Positions 35,819 through 45,526 of a stretch of 64,000 nucleotides of DNA are shown piece by piece. A program made the position numbers and the translations under genes. The stretch comes from Thermoproteota archaeon (lineage in GTDB: Archaea; Thermoproteota; Thermoprotei; Gearchaeales; Gearchaeaceae): NCBI GenBank assembly GCA_021324265.1, contig JAJPJK010000001.1:115617-179616 (forward strand). Direction: 5' to 3'. The notes under the pieces are model-generated. The model was not told the DNA's origin, made no database searches, and saw only the letters and a program-made list of their open reading frames with translations. Numbering within the stretch: position 1 is the first letter of the stretch; every line of letters starts with the position of its first letter.

Positions 35819-37062
35819 TTCTTCTTTTTATATATTGCATAAGTAGAAGCGAAGATGAGGATTGCAACCAATGCAGTTAAACCCATGACTGTACCAAAAT
35901 CTGTTGATGTCTCGAAGCTCCAGCCAAAGGCACCGTTTGTATCGAGGTATATCTTAAACAAGTATATTATTATTGTATATAGAACTGCTTCGCCAACAAT
36001 TATGCTTCCCAAAGTAACGAAAATGAATCTTTTAGATATGTGTACTTCCTTAGCTCTATCTATGAATGGTAGAAGTAGTATGAATAAACCTCCGATCAGC
36101 ATTATTATGAGAGTTGTAAACGTTGCAACGTCGCCTATCCCGAAACTCCTCATGAATGATACATACGAATCTGGGAACCTAAGCCTTACTAGCGCATAAA
36201 CGAAATAGAAATACCACTCAGGTAAGGGGACTTCGTTTAAAGGTTGTGTTGGATTATAAGCTGGACCCAATGGATTGGGTAAAAGTGCAGCAACTAATAT
36301 TACAAACGCAACCTGTGCAAGCGCATACTTCAACACGTACACTGCTCCTTTTGGGAACCATAAATAATGCTTAACGACTTTGCTATTTCTTTTATCTCTA
36401 AAGGGATCGAAGGATCCATGATTTTCAAACATATACATTTTGATGCCTAGCAATAGCAGTATGCTGCCAGGAAGGATGAATACGTGGAGAATAAAGAATC
36501 TCTGGACCATATCTTGGTTTCCTATCCCTTGAAGAATATATGCGAGGAAATTGCCTATGAAAGGTACTTCAAGAGCGACATTATAACCGACTTGGGTAGC
36601 GTATACAGATTGCTGAGTATAAGGTAGCAAATATCCTGTAAAGGCCTGAGTAAGGACAACGAACCCTAATATAAGGCTGACTATCCACATCAGTTCTCTA
36701 GGTCTCTTATAAGCACCTGTGATCATTTGTCTAAAGAAATGTAAAGCAGCAGTTACAAGCATTCCGTATGCAGAATAGAGATGCAAAGTTCTTAACAATA
36801 GTCCAAAAGGAATGTTCTCATCTACATACTTAACGCTTTCATAAGCCTTCGGAAGTCCGCTAGATCCAGGTGCAGAAGTAGGTACAAAATAAAATACTAG
36901 TAATACGCCAGTTATTACTAGTAATACAAAAAACGTCAATACCCATGCTCCCATCCAGTGCGTTACATCGAAGGAGTAAGCAGGTATAGGTCTTAAGAAC
37001 GTGTTCGATATACCGATCCTTTTATCAAACCAATCTATAAGTCGCTTAAGTCTTGAGCTCAT
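35809..37062 (-). CDS. Cytochrome b (fused b6/subunit IV type)
   Basis: LHLYSAYGMLVTAALHFFRQMITGAYKRPRELMW helix B; PLPEWYFYFVYALVR Qo motif. Confidence 0.95.
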   Translation of the reverse strand: MSSRLKRLIDWFDKRIGISNTFLRPIPAYSFDVTHWMGAWVLTFFVLLVITGVLLVFYFVPTSAPGSSGLPKAYESVKYVDENIPFGLLLRTLHLYSAYGMLVTAALHFFRQMITGAYKRPRELMWIVSLILGFVVLTQAFTGYLLPYTQQSVYATQVGYNVALEVPFIGNFLAYILQGIGNQDMVQRFFILHVFILPGSILLLLGIKMYMFENHGSFDPFRDKRNSKVVKHYLWFPKGAVYVLKYALAQVAFVILVAALLPNPLGPAYNPTQPLNEVPLPEWYFYFVYALVRLRFPDSYVSFMRSFGIGDVATFTTLIIMLIGGLFILLLPFIDRAKEVHISKRFIFVTLGSIIVGEAVLYTIIIYLFKIYLDTNGAFGWSFETSTDFGTVMGLTALVAILIFASTYAIYKKKNWI

Positions 37063-37063
37063 C

Positions 37064-37711
37064 TCAAACTTGCTCTCCGCAAGTCCTAACTGTAGTATTA
37101 TCTACGATTGAGCCTGGCGGATTTAAGTTATCTGGTAAATCTGTTCCTTCTTCTCCTGCTCGGCCCTTACCTAGGATCACAGGTCCTACCATACCTACTG
37201 CATATATGTCACCGGTTGAATCATCATATTCAAGTATCACTCTAGGAAGAGGTCTTGGTGCAGGTCCGGCGATTACTTTAGCATCTTGTGTTACATCATA
37301 TACAGAGCCATGGCAAGGACATTCCATTACCTTTTGATACTTCCCGTTATAGAAAGGCTCTCCTGTGGGGTAGTACTTCTCGATTATACAGCCTAAGTGT
37401 TGACATATAGCACTAAAGGCTACAATATCTTTGTTTGGTCCAACCCCGTTCTCAACGGGTGTTCCGACTTTTATCAATAAGTTAACCTCACCTGTAAGAG
37501 GATAGCAGAATTTAATAGCATTTCCATCAGTAAGCTCACTTATGTTAGCAACCTTTACTTTTGGGTATTGTCTACTTGAAGCTGCTGTAGGTGAGAAAAT
37601 ATAAGTTGCTATTGATCCAGCACCTAATATTGTGGTTATTATCGAAGCTCCAATAACGCCTTTTATAAGCGTCCTTCTTTGCTCATCAATCTTCTCTTGA
37701 TCTTCTGCCAT
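37064..37711 (-). CDS. Rieske [2Fe-2S] protein
   Basis: CQHLGC...[12 protein letters not shown]-terminal TM anchor; [16 protein letters not shown]. Confidence 0.96.
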   Translation of the reverse strand: MAEDQEKIDEQRRTLIKGVIGASIITTILGAGSIATYIFSPTAASSRQYPKVKVANISELTDGNAIKFCYPLTGEVNLLIKVGTPVENGVGPNKDIVAFSAICQHLGCIIEKYYPTGEPFYNGKYQKVMECPCHGSVYDVTQDAKVIAGPAPRPLPRVILEYDDSTGDIYAVGMVGPVILGKGRAGEEGTDLPDNLNPPGSIVDNTTVRTCGEQV

Positions 37712-37756
37712 ATCTTTACAGAGCTGTAAAATACATAAATTTTCTCTTATACTTTT

Positions 37757-38221
37757 TTATATCTTTTTATATATTAGATCAGCTATTTTTTCACCTAATT
37801 TTAATATGAACCATTCATCGTTCTTGTCAAAGGCACCCAATTGGTAGCTATCTATATCGATCTCTCCAATTATTTTACCATCTTTATATATTGGTACTAC
37901 CAGCTCAGATTTTGTTTCAGGGAAACATTGTAAGTATGTTGGATTATTCGATACATCGTAGACATTGACAATACGATTTTCTCTGACAGCCATACCACAA
38001 AGCCCTTTATCTATTGGGATTACTTTGTGTTCTGTTTCCTTATCTCCGCTAAAAGAAAGTAATTCTAACTTATCTCCTTTTAGTACATAAATTCCTACCC
38101 AGCTATATTTTGGAAATTCCTTTCTCAAAAAATCCAATATATACTGAATCTTTTCATCTTCGGGCAAAGATATGCCATCTATGCCTTCCAAGAAGCTCAA
38201 ATACTTCTTTTTGATGCTCAT
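37757..38221 (-). CDS. GAF-domain free methionine-(R)-sulfoxide reductase-like protein
   Basis: IDKGLCGMAVRENRIVNVYDVSNNPTYLQCFPETKSELVVPIYKDGKIIGEIDIDS. Confidence 0.88.
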   Translation of the reverse strand: MSIKKKYLSFLEGIDGISLPEDEKIQYILDFLRKEFPKYSWVGIYVLKGDKLELLSFSGDKETEHKVIPIDKGLCGMAVRENRIVNVYDVSNNPTYLQCFPETKSELVVPIYKDGKIIGEIDIDSYQLGAFDKNDEWFILKLGEKIADLIYKKI

Positions 38222-38254
38222 TGCATATTTATTTCCCCATCTTAATAAAAAGTT

Positions 38255-38572
38255 ATGGAAACGTATAGAATCTTTTATTCAAATATCTATGACTTAATCC
38301 TCTATGCTATATCGCTTTTCCCAATATCCCCTTTCTATACACTGAACAGATACAAGGATTATATTTACTTCTATGAATCTATCTCTGACGGAGTCGCTTT
38401 GCATTATTCGAAGACAAACTTGGAACCTGCTATTTACATATTCGATACTACCAAGTTGGAATTAAGAAAGCAAAGTTCAATGCCTAAATTCATTGAACAG
38501 GGCTGCTATATTTTGGTAATAAAGAAGATAGATGAGGATACCTTATTTCTGGAAGCTTTGGAAGAATCTTAA
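38255..38572 (+). CDS. Uncharacterised 105-aa protein
   Basis: ORF fills the space between a divergent gene and IMPDH; no family recognised. Confidence 0.6.
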   Translation: METYRIFYSNIYDLILYAISLFPISPFYTLNRYKDYIYFYESISDGVALHYSKTNLEPAIYIFDTTKLELRKQSSMPKFIEQGCYILVIKKIDEDTLFLEALEES

Positions 38573-38597
38573 ATAAAGGGTAAGTTTAATAAAAATA

Positions 38598-40043
38598 ATG
38601 GGAAAGCTAAAAGAATTAGGTCTAGAAGAATCTAATTTAGTATTCGGTTTCGATGATTTCATACTGCTACCTTCCTACATATCAATTGAACCTTCAGATA
38701 TTTCTCTCAATACAAAGTTTTCTTTGAATAATGATCTCAATGTGCCCTTTGTATCATCGCCTATGGATACTGTTACCGAGGCTGAGATGGCAATAACTTT
38801 AGCTAGGAATGGAGGAATTGGTGTAATTCATAGGAATTGTAGTATAGAGGAGCAATTGGCTCAGGTGAAGCGAGTTAAAAGGGCTGAATCTTTCATAATC
38901 AAGGATGTGGTGACTATAAATCCTGAAGCAACTGTAGGCGAAGCAGCAAAAATCATGGAAGAGCATGGTATTTCAGGCCTACCTGTGGTAGACGAGTCCA
39001 ACAAACTTGTAGGTATAATAACAGGTAGAGATGTAAGGTTCGCATCCTATGAACTAAAAGTTAAAGATGCAATGACCAAAGACGTGATTGTTGCAGATGA
39101 AAGCATCACGCCTGAGGAATCGATAGATTTGATGAGAAAATATAGAATCGAGAAATTGCCAGTCGTTGATAAAGATGGTAAGCTGATAGGACTGATTACA
39201 TACAAGGATGTTAGCCATAGGGGTATGTATAAGGATGCTGTAAGAGATAAGATGGGGAGATTAAAAGTTGCGGCAGCGATTTCTCCTTTTGATCTTGAAA
39301 GGGCTCTCGCGCTGGAGAAATATGTTGATGCGCTTGTCATAGATGTTGCGCATTTCCATAATGAGAACGTCATAAGCGCAACTAAAAAGCTCACTGAACA
39401 AGTTAGTTGCGATGTAGTTATAGGGAATTTAGGTTCGAGAGAAGGTATTATTGACTCTATTTCAAAGATCGACAAAGTGGCAGGACTAAGAGTAGGTATA
39501 GGAGGTGGTTCTGTATGCACAACTACTCAAATAACAAGGGCGGGCTCACCTACACTTTATGCAGTAGCTGTTGCAAGAGAATGTTTAGATGAGCTAGGTA
39601 TGGACATACCGATCATCGCAGATGGTGGAATAAGGAATGCCGGTGACATAGCACTAGCCATTGCTTTCGGTGCTTCTAGTGCTATGATGGGTTATATGTT
39701 TGCTGGATGCAAGGAAAGTCCAGCTCCGCTTATGATGTTAGGTGGTAGGTATTATAAGTTACATAGAGGCATGGGAAGTCTAAGTGCTAGACAAAAGAGG
39801 TTAAGTGTAGACAGATACGCCAAGTTACCAAAAGAAATTCCTGAAGGAACAGAAGCTTGGATTCCATACAAAGGAGAAGCAAGTAATGTAATAAAGGAGC
39901 TCGCTTCAGCATTAAGAGCTGCAATGGGTTATGCGGGGGCTAGGAATATAAAAGAATTGCAAACTAAAGCGAAGGTTAAGCGCGTATCTCCTAGTGCTTT
40001 TTCAAGAGCTTCAGATCTTCTCTTCCCCGGCGAAAGCAGATAA
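38598..40043 (+). CDS. guaB: Inosine-5'-monophosphate dehydrogenase with CBS pair
   Basis: FDDFILLPSYISIEPSDISLNTKFS; two CBS repeats; GGGSVCTTTQITRAGSPTLYAV. Confidence 0.96.
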   Translation: MGKLKELGLEESNLVFGFDDFILLPSYISIEPSDISLNTKFSLNNDLNVPFVSSPMDTVTEAEMAITLARNGGIGVIHRNCSIEEQLAQVKRVKRAESFIIKDVVTINPEATVGEAAKIMEEHGISGLPVVDESNKLVGIITGRDVRFASYELKVKDAMTKDVIVADESITPEESIDLMRKYRIEKLPVVDKDGKLIGLITYKDVSHRGMYKDAVRDKMGRLKVAAAISPFDLERALALEKYVDALVIDVAHFHNENVISATKKLTEQVSCDVVIGNLGSREGIIDSISKIDKVAGLRVGIGGGSVCTTTQITRAGSPTLYAVAVARECLDELGMDIPIIADGGIRNAGDIALAIAFGASSAMMGYMFAGCKESPAPLMMLGGRYYKLHRGMGSLSARQKRLSVDRYAKLPKEIPEGTEAWIPYKGEASNVIKELASALRAAMGYAGARNIKELQTKAKVKRVSPSAFSRASDLLFPGESR

Positions 40044-40703
40044 ATCACTTATTTCATCATACCTTTTATTAATTATCTCGATTATTTTTCTAGCCTTTGC
40101 TTCTCCTAATATTCTAGCTAAATCCTTTTCGCTTGCGTTGAAGATTTGCTTCAAGCTTTTGAACTCATTTAAAAGTTTTTCAGCATTTTTGACTCCAATG
40201 CCTGGTAAGGATTGTAGTATATATAGTTGCCAATCTCTAGTCTTTTCGATTTTATGTGGTTTTCCTTTAACTACTGGGTACTGATTGTATCTTTGTTTTT
40301 TATTCTGCTGTTTTGCCATGAGGCTGATATACTCAGCGGTTTCTTCTTTTCCGCTCGAATGCAGAATTTTCACATCGAAGTCAACAATTAAAGATAGTAT
40401 CGCTCCTCTTAATGCATTGATATTATCTGTTATTAAAGGTAACTCAGAATATTCACCTTCTACGATTATGACAGGTGTTTCATATGCATCCTTTAATCTA
40501 GAAGCTTGATCGAACAAACGTCCATCATAGATTGACTTCGCGAAATCTTTGAGGCTTTTTCTCTCAATTGCAATCTTTTCTGAAATCAAGTAATCTCCTA
40601 CAGGAAGTTGCCTAAATCTAACACTTACTCCTTTCTTAACAAGGAGTTCAGGTATTTCAGATGCCCTTTCTCTTTCATCTACTATGACTATAGGTTTTTC
40701 CAT
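40011..40703 (-). CDS. xpf: XPF/ERCC4-family nuclease, short helicase-less form
   Basis: IVDERERASEIPELL; GDYLISEKIAIERKSLKDF; C-terminal (HhH)2: LPGIGVKNAEKLLNEF. Confidence 0.93.
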   Translation of the reverse strand: MEKPIVIVDERERASEIPELLVKKGVSVRFRQLPVGDYLISEKIAIERKSLKDFAKSIYDGRLFDQASRLKDAYETPVIIVEGEYSELPLITDNINALRGAILSLIVDFDVKILHSSGKEETAEYISLMAKQQNKKQRYNQYPVVKGKPHKIEKTRDWQLYILQSLPGIGVKNAEKLLNEFKSLKQIFNASEKDLARILGEAKARKIIEIINKRYDEISDLSAFAGEEKI

Positions 40704-41269
40704 TAAGAAAGAAGGATGAAATTGTGAAGAATTTTGGAGCCGAACTGTGTATGTTCAACTTCTGGATGGAATAAGACTCCAAAGATAGGTCTCTTTATGT
40801 GCCTTGCAGCCTCAATATAACCCTTTTCAGCTACGGCCAATATTTTGAACTCGTTCGGTAGAAAACTTACTGTGTCATTGTGACTTTCCCAAACCGAAAA
40901 AATATCTGGCAATCCTTCGAATATAACGTCTTTTTCTTTAACAATTATTTTTTGAGGGCCAAAAGAAGGTTGATCAGTGGTCAACTTTCCTCTGAAAGCT
41001 AAAGCTATGGCTTGGAAACCTAGGCATATGCCAAGAACAGGCATTTCTCTATCGAATACTAGTTTCTTTATAGCTCTGACTTCTTGGCTTGAATCATCAA
41101 GCCTAGCAGGACCACCCCCAATGATTACTACATCGAAACCATTTATTTTCAATACATTTTTTTCATTTAGCTCAAAGAGCTCTGCATAGAAGCCCAACTC
41201 TTTTACTCTTCTTAAAATTAGATGATTATACTGACCGCTAGGACCTAGAATAGCAACTCTTTTATTCAT
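40703..41269 (-). CDS. guaAA: GMP synthase glutamine amidotransferase subunit
   Basis: VLGICLGFQAIAL; GVLFHPEVEHT. Confidence 0.95.
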   Translation of the reverse strand: MNKRVAILGPSGQYNHLILRRVKELGFYAELFELNEKNVLKINGFDVVIIGGGPARLDDSSQEVRAIKKLVFDREMPVLGICLGFQAIALAFRGKLTTDQPSFGPQKIIVKEKDVIFEGLPDIFSVWESHNDTVSFLPNEFKILAVAEKGYIEAARHIKRPIFGVLFHPEVEHTQFGSKILHNFILLS

Positions 41270-42446
41270 ATTCTATCGTAGCAGGCGGTTTGGGTGTGAT
41301 ATCATAGTATACTTGTGTTATTCTGATATCTTTCATTATCTGCTCGACAATCTGCTGCAGTAGATCTATACTAACCTCAGGAACACTCGCAGTCATGAAA
41401 TCACTTGTCTTCACAGCTCTTATTGAAACCGCATACTTTCCAGCAGGCCTAGGTTCAGATACCAGCACAGCGACTCTAATGTAACTCTTTAAAACTTTCG
41501 GGAACATCTTGACTATTTCATCTTTATGCTTCAAAAGGAGTTCTGATTCTTTATGGTAAATTCCCAGCATCTTTGAATATTCTCTACTATCTCCCTTTAC
41601 TCCTGTCACATTCTCATAGAATTCAAACGTTTTAAAACCTCTTCCGCCTATGCCAACTATATTCTTAATTTCCTTGATGAAGTCGCTGATCTCTTTGGAA
41701 GTCGTCATTCTTGGCTTCCTAAAGATTGCTAAAAAGCTTTGTGAAGCATCGATCTTCATTAGGAGATCTTGACAAAGTGCCGTAACATTTCTAAGGGCTT
41801 TCAGTTTATCCAGTTCGACTTCGCCTACGCATCTAACTAAAAGACCTGGCCCCGGAAAAGGTTGTCTTTCGATAATTTCTTTGGGAACTTTAAGGTAATT
41901 AGCGATGGCTCTAACTTGATCCTTATACAAATTGGCCAATGGTTCAAGCAAACTAAAGCCATATTTTTCTTCAGTTTTTATTCCCAATTGGGCTAAAACG
42001 TTGTGTTGTGTCTTTATCTTACCAACAGTCTCGATCCAATCAGGGGCTATAGTACCTTGAACAAGATATTGGGCATTCTCGTCTTTAGCTAACTTTGCTA
42101 ATGTTTCATAAAATATTTCTCTGAATATTTTCCGCTTTTCTTCAGCATCTTTTTTTCCAAGTAATGAGCTGTAAAAAGCATCGCTTGCATCATAAACTTT
42201 TACAGGTAATCCCATATTTTCTAATAAGGCCTTTGTCGTCTCTACTTCATCTTCTCTCATGAAACCTGTGTTTATAATATAAGCCTTAACCCTATCTCCT
42301 ATTGCTAACCATGTTAAATAAGCTGCCACCGTACTGTCAATTCCACCTGATACTGCAGCCAAAACATTACTATCTTCAACAACTTTTCTGATGGAATTCA
42401 CTAACTCATCTACATACTCATGAATTTCTTTGTCGTAGATCTTCAT
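41262..42446 (-). CDS. guaAB: GMP synthase ATP-pyrophosphatase subunit
   Basis: AAVSGGIDSTVAAYL; QPFPGPGLLVRCVGEV; C-terminal ITPKPPATIEYE. Confidence 0.96.
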   Translation of the reverse strand: MKIYDKEIHEYVDELVNSIRKVVEDSNVLAAVSGGIDSTVAAYLTWLAIGDRVKAYIINTGFMREDEVETTKALLENMGLPVKVYDASDAFYSSLLGKKDAEEKRKIFREIFYETLAKLAKDENAQYLVQGTIAPDWIETVGKIKTQHNVLAQLGIKTEEKYGFSLLEPLANLYKDQVRAIANYLKVPKEIIERQPFPGPGLLVRCVGEVELDKLKALRNVTALCQDLLMKIDASQSFLAIFRKPRMTTSKEISDFIKEIKNIVGIGGRGFKTFEFYENVTGVKGDSREYSKMLGIYHKESELLLKHKDEIVKMFPKVLKSYIRVAVLVSEPRPAGKYAVSIRAVKTSDFMTASVPEVSIDLLQQIVEQIMKDIRITQVYYDITPKPPATIEYE

Positions 42447-42505
42447 CCCTAATTATTCCTTTTTGGTAGGGAAATAATTTTTTATGAAAATATAAATAGA
42501 AATAT

Positions 42506-43393
42506 TCAAATTGTTGTAATTATTACACCATCCTCCTTGACTATTACCGTATGCTCTTCCTGTGCAACAATGCCTTTTTCTTCCTCTACAAGCACATTGT
42601 ATCCAATCACATCTCCTTTCGATAAGCCTATTTCAATGGCTTCTCTGATTTTTTTTATGTCTCCTTTCGAATACCATCTAAGACAAAAAGGAAGATTGTA
42701 TCTATCCTTCCATATTTCAATCATAATTTTTTCTGCTTCCTTATCTCTTAGTTTAGGCGGTTTCCTTAAAGCGAATATTCTAATTTCCTCAGCATCATAA
42801 ACGTAGCCTTTGCCTGTTGTCAAGAAAGGTTCGATTGCATAGACTTCAAATGCCTTCATTGCTTCCTCAATTCCATCATCATAATTTGGAACGCTTTTAC
42901 CTGCATGTAACAAATTCCTTTTAATCATATGTCCTGAGAGGTTTTTTATCGTCCTATAACCATAGAGTTTTGCAGTATTCTCAACGATTTTTCCTATCTT
43001 ATTGGTTGTAATCCCCGGCTTTATGTTTTCTATTGCATTCATCAAGGCTTTCCTCGTAGCTTCGACAAGCTTATTCATTCTTTCATCAAGCGCTATTGTA
43101 GTAGCCGCATCTGCTATGTATCCTTGTATGTGTACTCCGACATCTACTTTCACTATTGCTTTCTTAGGTATTTTTCTTATATCGTTTATATCAGCGGTAT
43201 CATGCGCTGCGATTTCGTTTACAGATATGTTGCATGGGAAGGCTAGGCTTCCGCCTTGATTTTTTATGAAAGTTTCCAATGATTCACATAACTCTAGAAT
43301 GGGCATATCTTCATGAACAATATCTTTCGCATGCGCAAGCGTTTTAGATGCGATCTTTCCAGCTTCCAGATACAGCTTAAGTTCTTCACTCAC
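42506..43393 (-). CDS. map: Methionine aminopeptidase type II
   Basis: GGSLAFPCNISVNEIAAHDTADINDIRKIPKKAIVKVDVGVHIQGYIADAATTIAL. Confidence 0.96.
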   Translation of the reverse strand: MSEELKLYLEAGKIASKTLAHAKDIVHEDMPILELCESLETFIKNQGGSLAFPCNISVNEIAAHDTADINDIRKIPKKAIVKVDVGVHIQGYIADAATTIALDERMNKLVEATRKALMNAIENIKPGITTNKIGKIVENTAKLYGYRTIKNLSGHMIKRNLLHAGKSVPNYDDGIEEAMKAFEVYAIEPFLTTGKGYVYDAEEIRIFALRKPPKLRDKEAEKIMIEIWKDRYNLPFCLRWYSKGDIKKIREAIEIGLSKGDVIGYNVLVEEEKGIVAQEEHTVIVKEDGVIITTI

Positions 43394-43436
43394 GTAGATA
43401 ATGTTTTTAAATGTCTATTAATAATTTGTTAAACAC

Positions 43437-44036
43437 ATGGATGTTGAGATCTTGAATAAAAATGAGTTGACTATGGAGTTAAAGGTTAGTGGGATTTCTC
43501 CCCAATTCATGAACCTTTTGAGACGAGTACTTATAGCAAGGGTTCCTACAATTGCCATAGATGATGTCATCATCGTTGAGAATTCATCGATAATGTATGA
43601 TGAAATGTTAGCTCATAGGCTTGGGCTCATCCCAATAAAGGCAGACATACTCAATTTGAAGGAGGATACAATCGCTTATTTTAAGTGTGAAGTGAGTGCA
43701 GAATATGGTGATAGAGTAGTGTATTCAAGAGATTTGGTTTCTTCAGATCCTAATATCGTTCCAGCATATGATACCATACCTATATGTAAATTAGCTAGAG
43801 GGCAAAAACTTTCCTTTGAGGCAATAGCAAGAGTTAAGTATGGTTATCAGCATGCTAGATTTCAACCTGTATCAGCCTGCGCATATAAGCAGTTGGAAGA
43901 TGGTGAAACATTCATATTCAGATTTGATTCTACAGGTATAAGTGAGCCAGAAAAAATCTTGCAGAAGGGTCTAGAAGTAATTCTAAACACATATGATGAT
44001 TTATTAAAATCTATGATTTCAAAACTTAAGGAATGA
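43437..44036 (+). CDS. rpoD: DNA-directed RNA polymerase subunit D
   Basis: GISPQFMNLLRRVLIARVPTIAIDDVIIVENSSIMYDEMLAHRLGLIPI. Confidence 0.96.
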   Translation: MDVEILNKNELTMELKVSGISPQFMNLLRRVLIARVPTIAIDDVIIVENSSIMYDEMLAHRLGLIPIKADILNLKEDTIAYFKCEVSAEYGDRVVYSRDLVSSDPNIVPAYDTIPICKLARGQKLSFEAIARVKYGYQHARFQPVSACAYKQLEDGETFIFRFDSTGISEPEKILQKGLEVILNTYDDLLKSMISKLKE

Positions 44037-44398
44037 CGAAAAGGACAGGTCCTACAAATCCAATCTTGAGAAAAGAGATAAGAAAACTCTATAATAGTTA
44101 CAAGATTCATGGTGCCCCAATTTGGAAATATGTAGCTGAAAAACTTAGCGTGAGCAAAAGACAGCGTGTCGCGGTGAATTTGTTAAAGCTAAATAGGTTA
44201 ACTTCAGCCAACGACAGTGTTGTGGTTCCAGGCAGAGTGTTAGGCTTCGGCTATATTGAGCATCCAATAACGATAGCAGCTTTTTACTTTTCCAAATCAG
44301 CAAGGGATAAAATAGAAAAGGTAGGTGGTAAGTGTATTACTTACGAAGAAATGATTAAAATAAATCCTAAAGGATCTAACATTAAGCTTGTGATATGA
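44033..44398 (+). CDS. rpl18e: Ribosomal protein L18e
   Basis: KVAVNLLKLNRLT-like RVAVNLLKLNRLTSANDSVVVPGRVLGFG. Confidence 0.95.
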   Translation: MTKRTGPTNPILRKEIRKLYNSYKIHGAPIWKYVAEKLSVSKRQRVAVNLLKLNRLTSANDSVVVPGRVLGFGYIEHPITIAAFYFSKSARDKIEKVGGKCITYEEMIKINPKGSNIKLVI

Positions 44399-44841
44399 GC
44401 TTGGCCAGCGAAATGATATTCGTAGATGCATCAGAACAAGTATTAGGTAGACTAGCGTCTCATGTAGCTAAGATGTTGCTCAATGGTTATAGTGTAGTAG
44501 TTTTTAATGCTGAAAAATGTGTGATCTCAGGTAGTAAAGAAAGAATTATTGAAAAATTCAGACAGAGATATTCTAGGAGAACGCTTAAAAATCCTGAAAA
44601 GCTAGGGCACAGAGAACCAAAGACTCCTCATGGAATAGTTAGAAGAGCAATTAGGAGAATGCTTCCTTACAAAAAGGCAAGAGGCAGAGAAGCTTTCAAG
44701 AGATTGAAGGTTTATTCTGGGAGGCCGGAAATGCCTGCGAATGCAAAAGTATTGAAATTCGATGATGCGGATTCTTCTAAGCTGGGTAAAGGTTACGTTT
44801 ATTTAGGTGAGATAGCTAAGATATTCGGCTGGAAGGAATAA
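44395..44841 (+). CDS. rpl13: Ribosomal protein L13
   Basis: FVDASEQVLGRLASHVAKMLLNGYSVVVFNAEKCVISG. Confidence 0.97.
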   Translation: MSLASEMIFVDASEQVLGRLASHVAKMLLNGYSVVVFNAEKCVISGSKERIIEKFRQRYSRRTLKNPEKLGHREPKTPHGIVRRAIRRMLPYKKARGREAFKRLKVYSGRPEMPANAKVLKFDDADSSKLGKGYVYLGEIAKIFGWKE

Positions 44842-45248
44842 TGTCACAAGTAGTAATCGCTACAGGTGAGAGAAAGACTGCCATAGCAAGGGCATATCTA
44901 AAGTATCCTGGTAAAGGAAGAATAATGGTGAACAAAAGGCCGCTTGAGTTGTTGCAGCCGTGGCTTTTCAGAAATATGATAGAAGAGCCCCTACTCTTTT
45001 TAACGAATGAGCTTAGATCATCTATAGATATATTCGTCAACGTTAGAGGAGGAGGAGTTATGGGCCAAGCGCAAGCAGCGAGGACTGCAATAGCCAATGC
45101 ACTTTTGAAGTTCACCAAATCAGAGGAGTTAAGAAAGGCTTACATGGAATATAACCCTGCTCTTCTCAAAGGAGATCCAAGGCAAGTTGAACCCAAAAAG
45201 CCTAGAGGTAAAAAAGCAAGAGCTAAAAGGCAGAAATCTTATAGATAG
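44841..45248 (+). CDS. rps9: Ribosomal protein S9
   Basis: [29 protein letters not shown]-terminal [16 protein letters not shown]. Confidence 0.97.
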   Translation: MSQVVIATGERKTAIARAYLKYPGKGRIMVNKRPLELLQPWLFRNMIEEPLLFLTNELRSSIDIFVNVRGGGVMGQAQAARTAIANALLKFTKSEELRKAYMEYNPALLKGDPRQVEPKKPRGKKARAKRQKSYR

Positions 45249-45250
45249 TT

Positions 45251-45526
45251 ATGCTAGTTCCTATTCGATGCTTTACATGTGGCTATCCTATATCCAGATT
45301 TTGGGATGAGTACAAAAGAAGGGTTCAAGCAGGCGAAGATCCAGCTTCAGTTCTTGATAGGTTAGGTATTAAGCGATATTGTTGTCGTAGAATGTTTCTT
45401 TCCACATACGAGTATATGGATGATCTTATGATATACTTTAAAGGTGAGGATGTGAAAAAAAGTGATGAAACTAGCTATCTTGATGAAAACGATTTGAAAA
45501 AATCTAAGAGAAGGAAAGAAGTTTGA
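45251..45526 (+). CDS. rpoN: RNA polymerase subunit N with C-terminal extension
   Basis: [24 protein letters not shown]...YCCRRMF. Confidence 0.96.
   Translation: MLVPIRCFTCGYPISRFWDEYKRRVQAGEDPASVLDRLGIKRYCCRRMFLSTYEYMDDLMIYFKGEDVKKSDETSYLDENDLKKSKRRKEV

Noticed and set aside
39047-39520. 157-aa antisense ORF inside guaB
   Set aside because: Antisense to highly conserved IMPDH; Ser/Thr/Leu-rich, no motif
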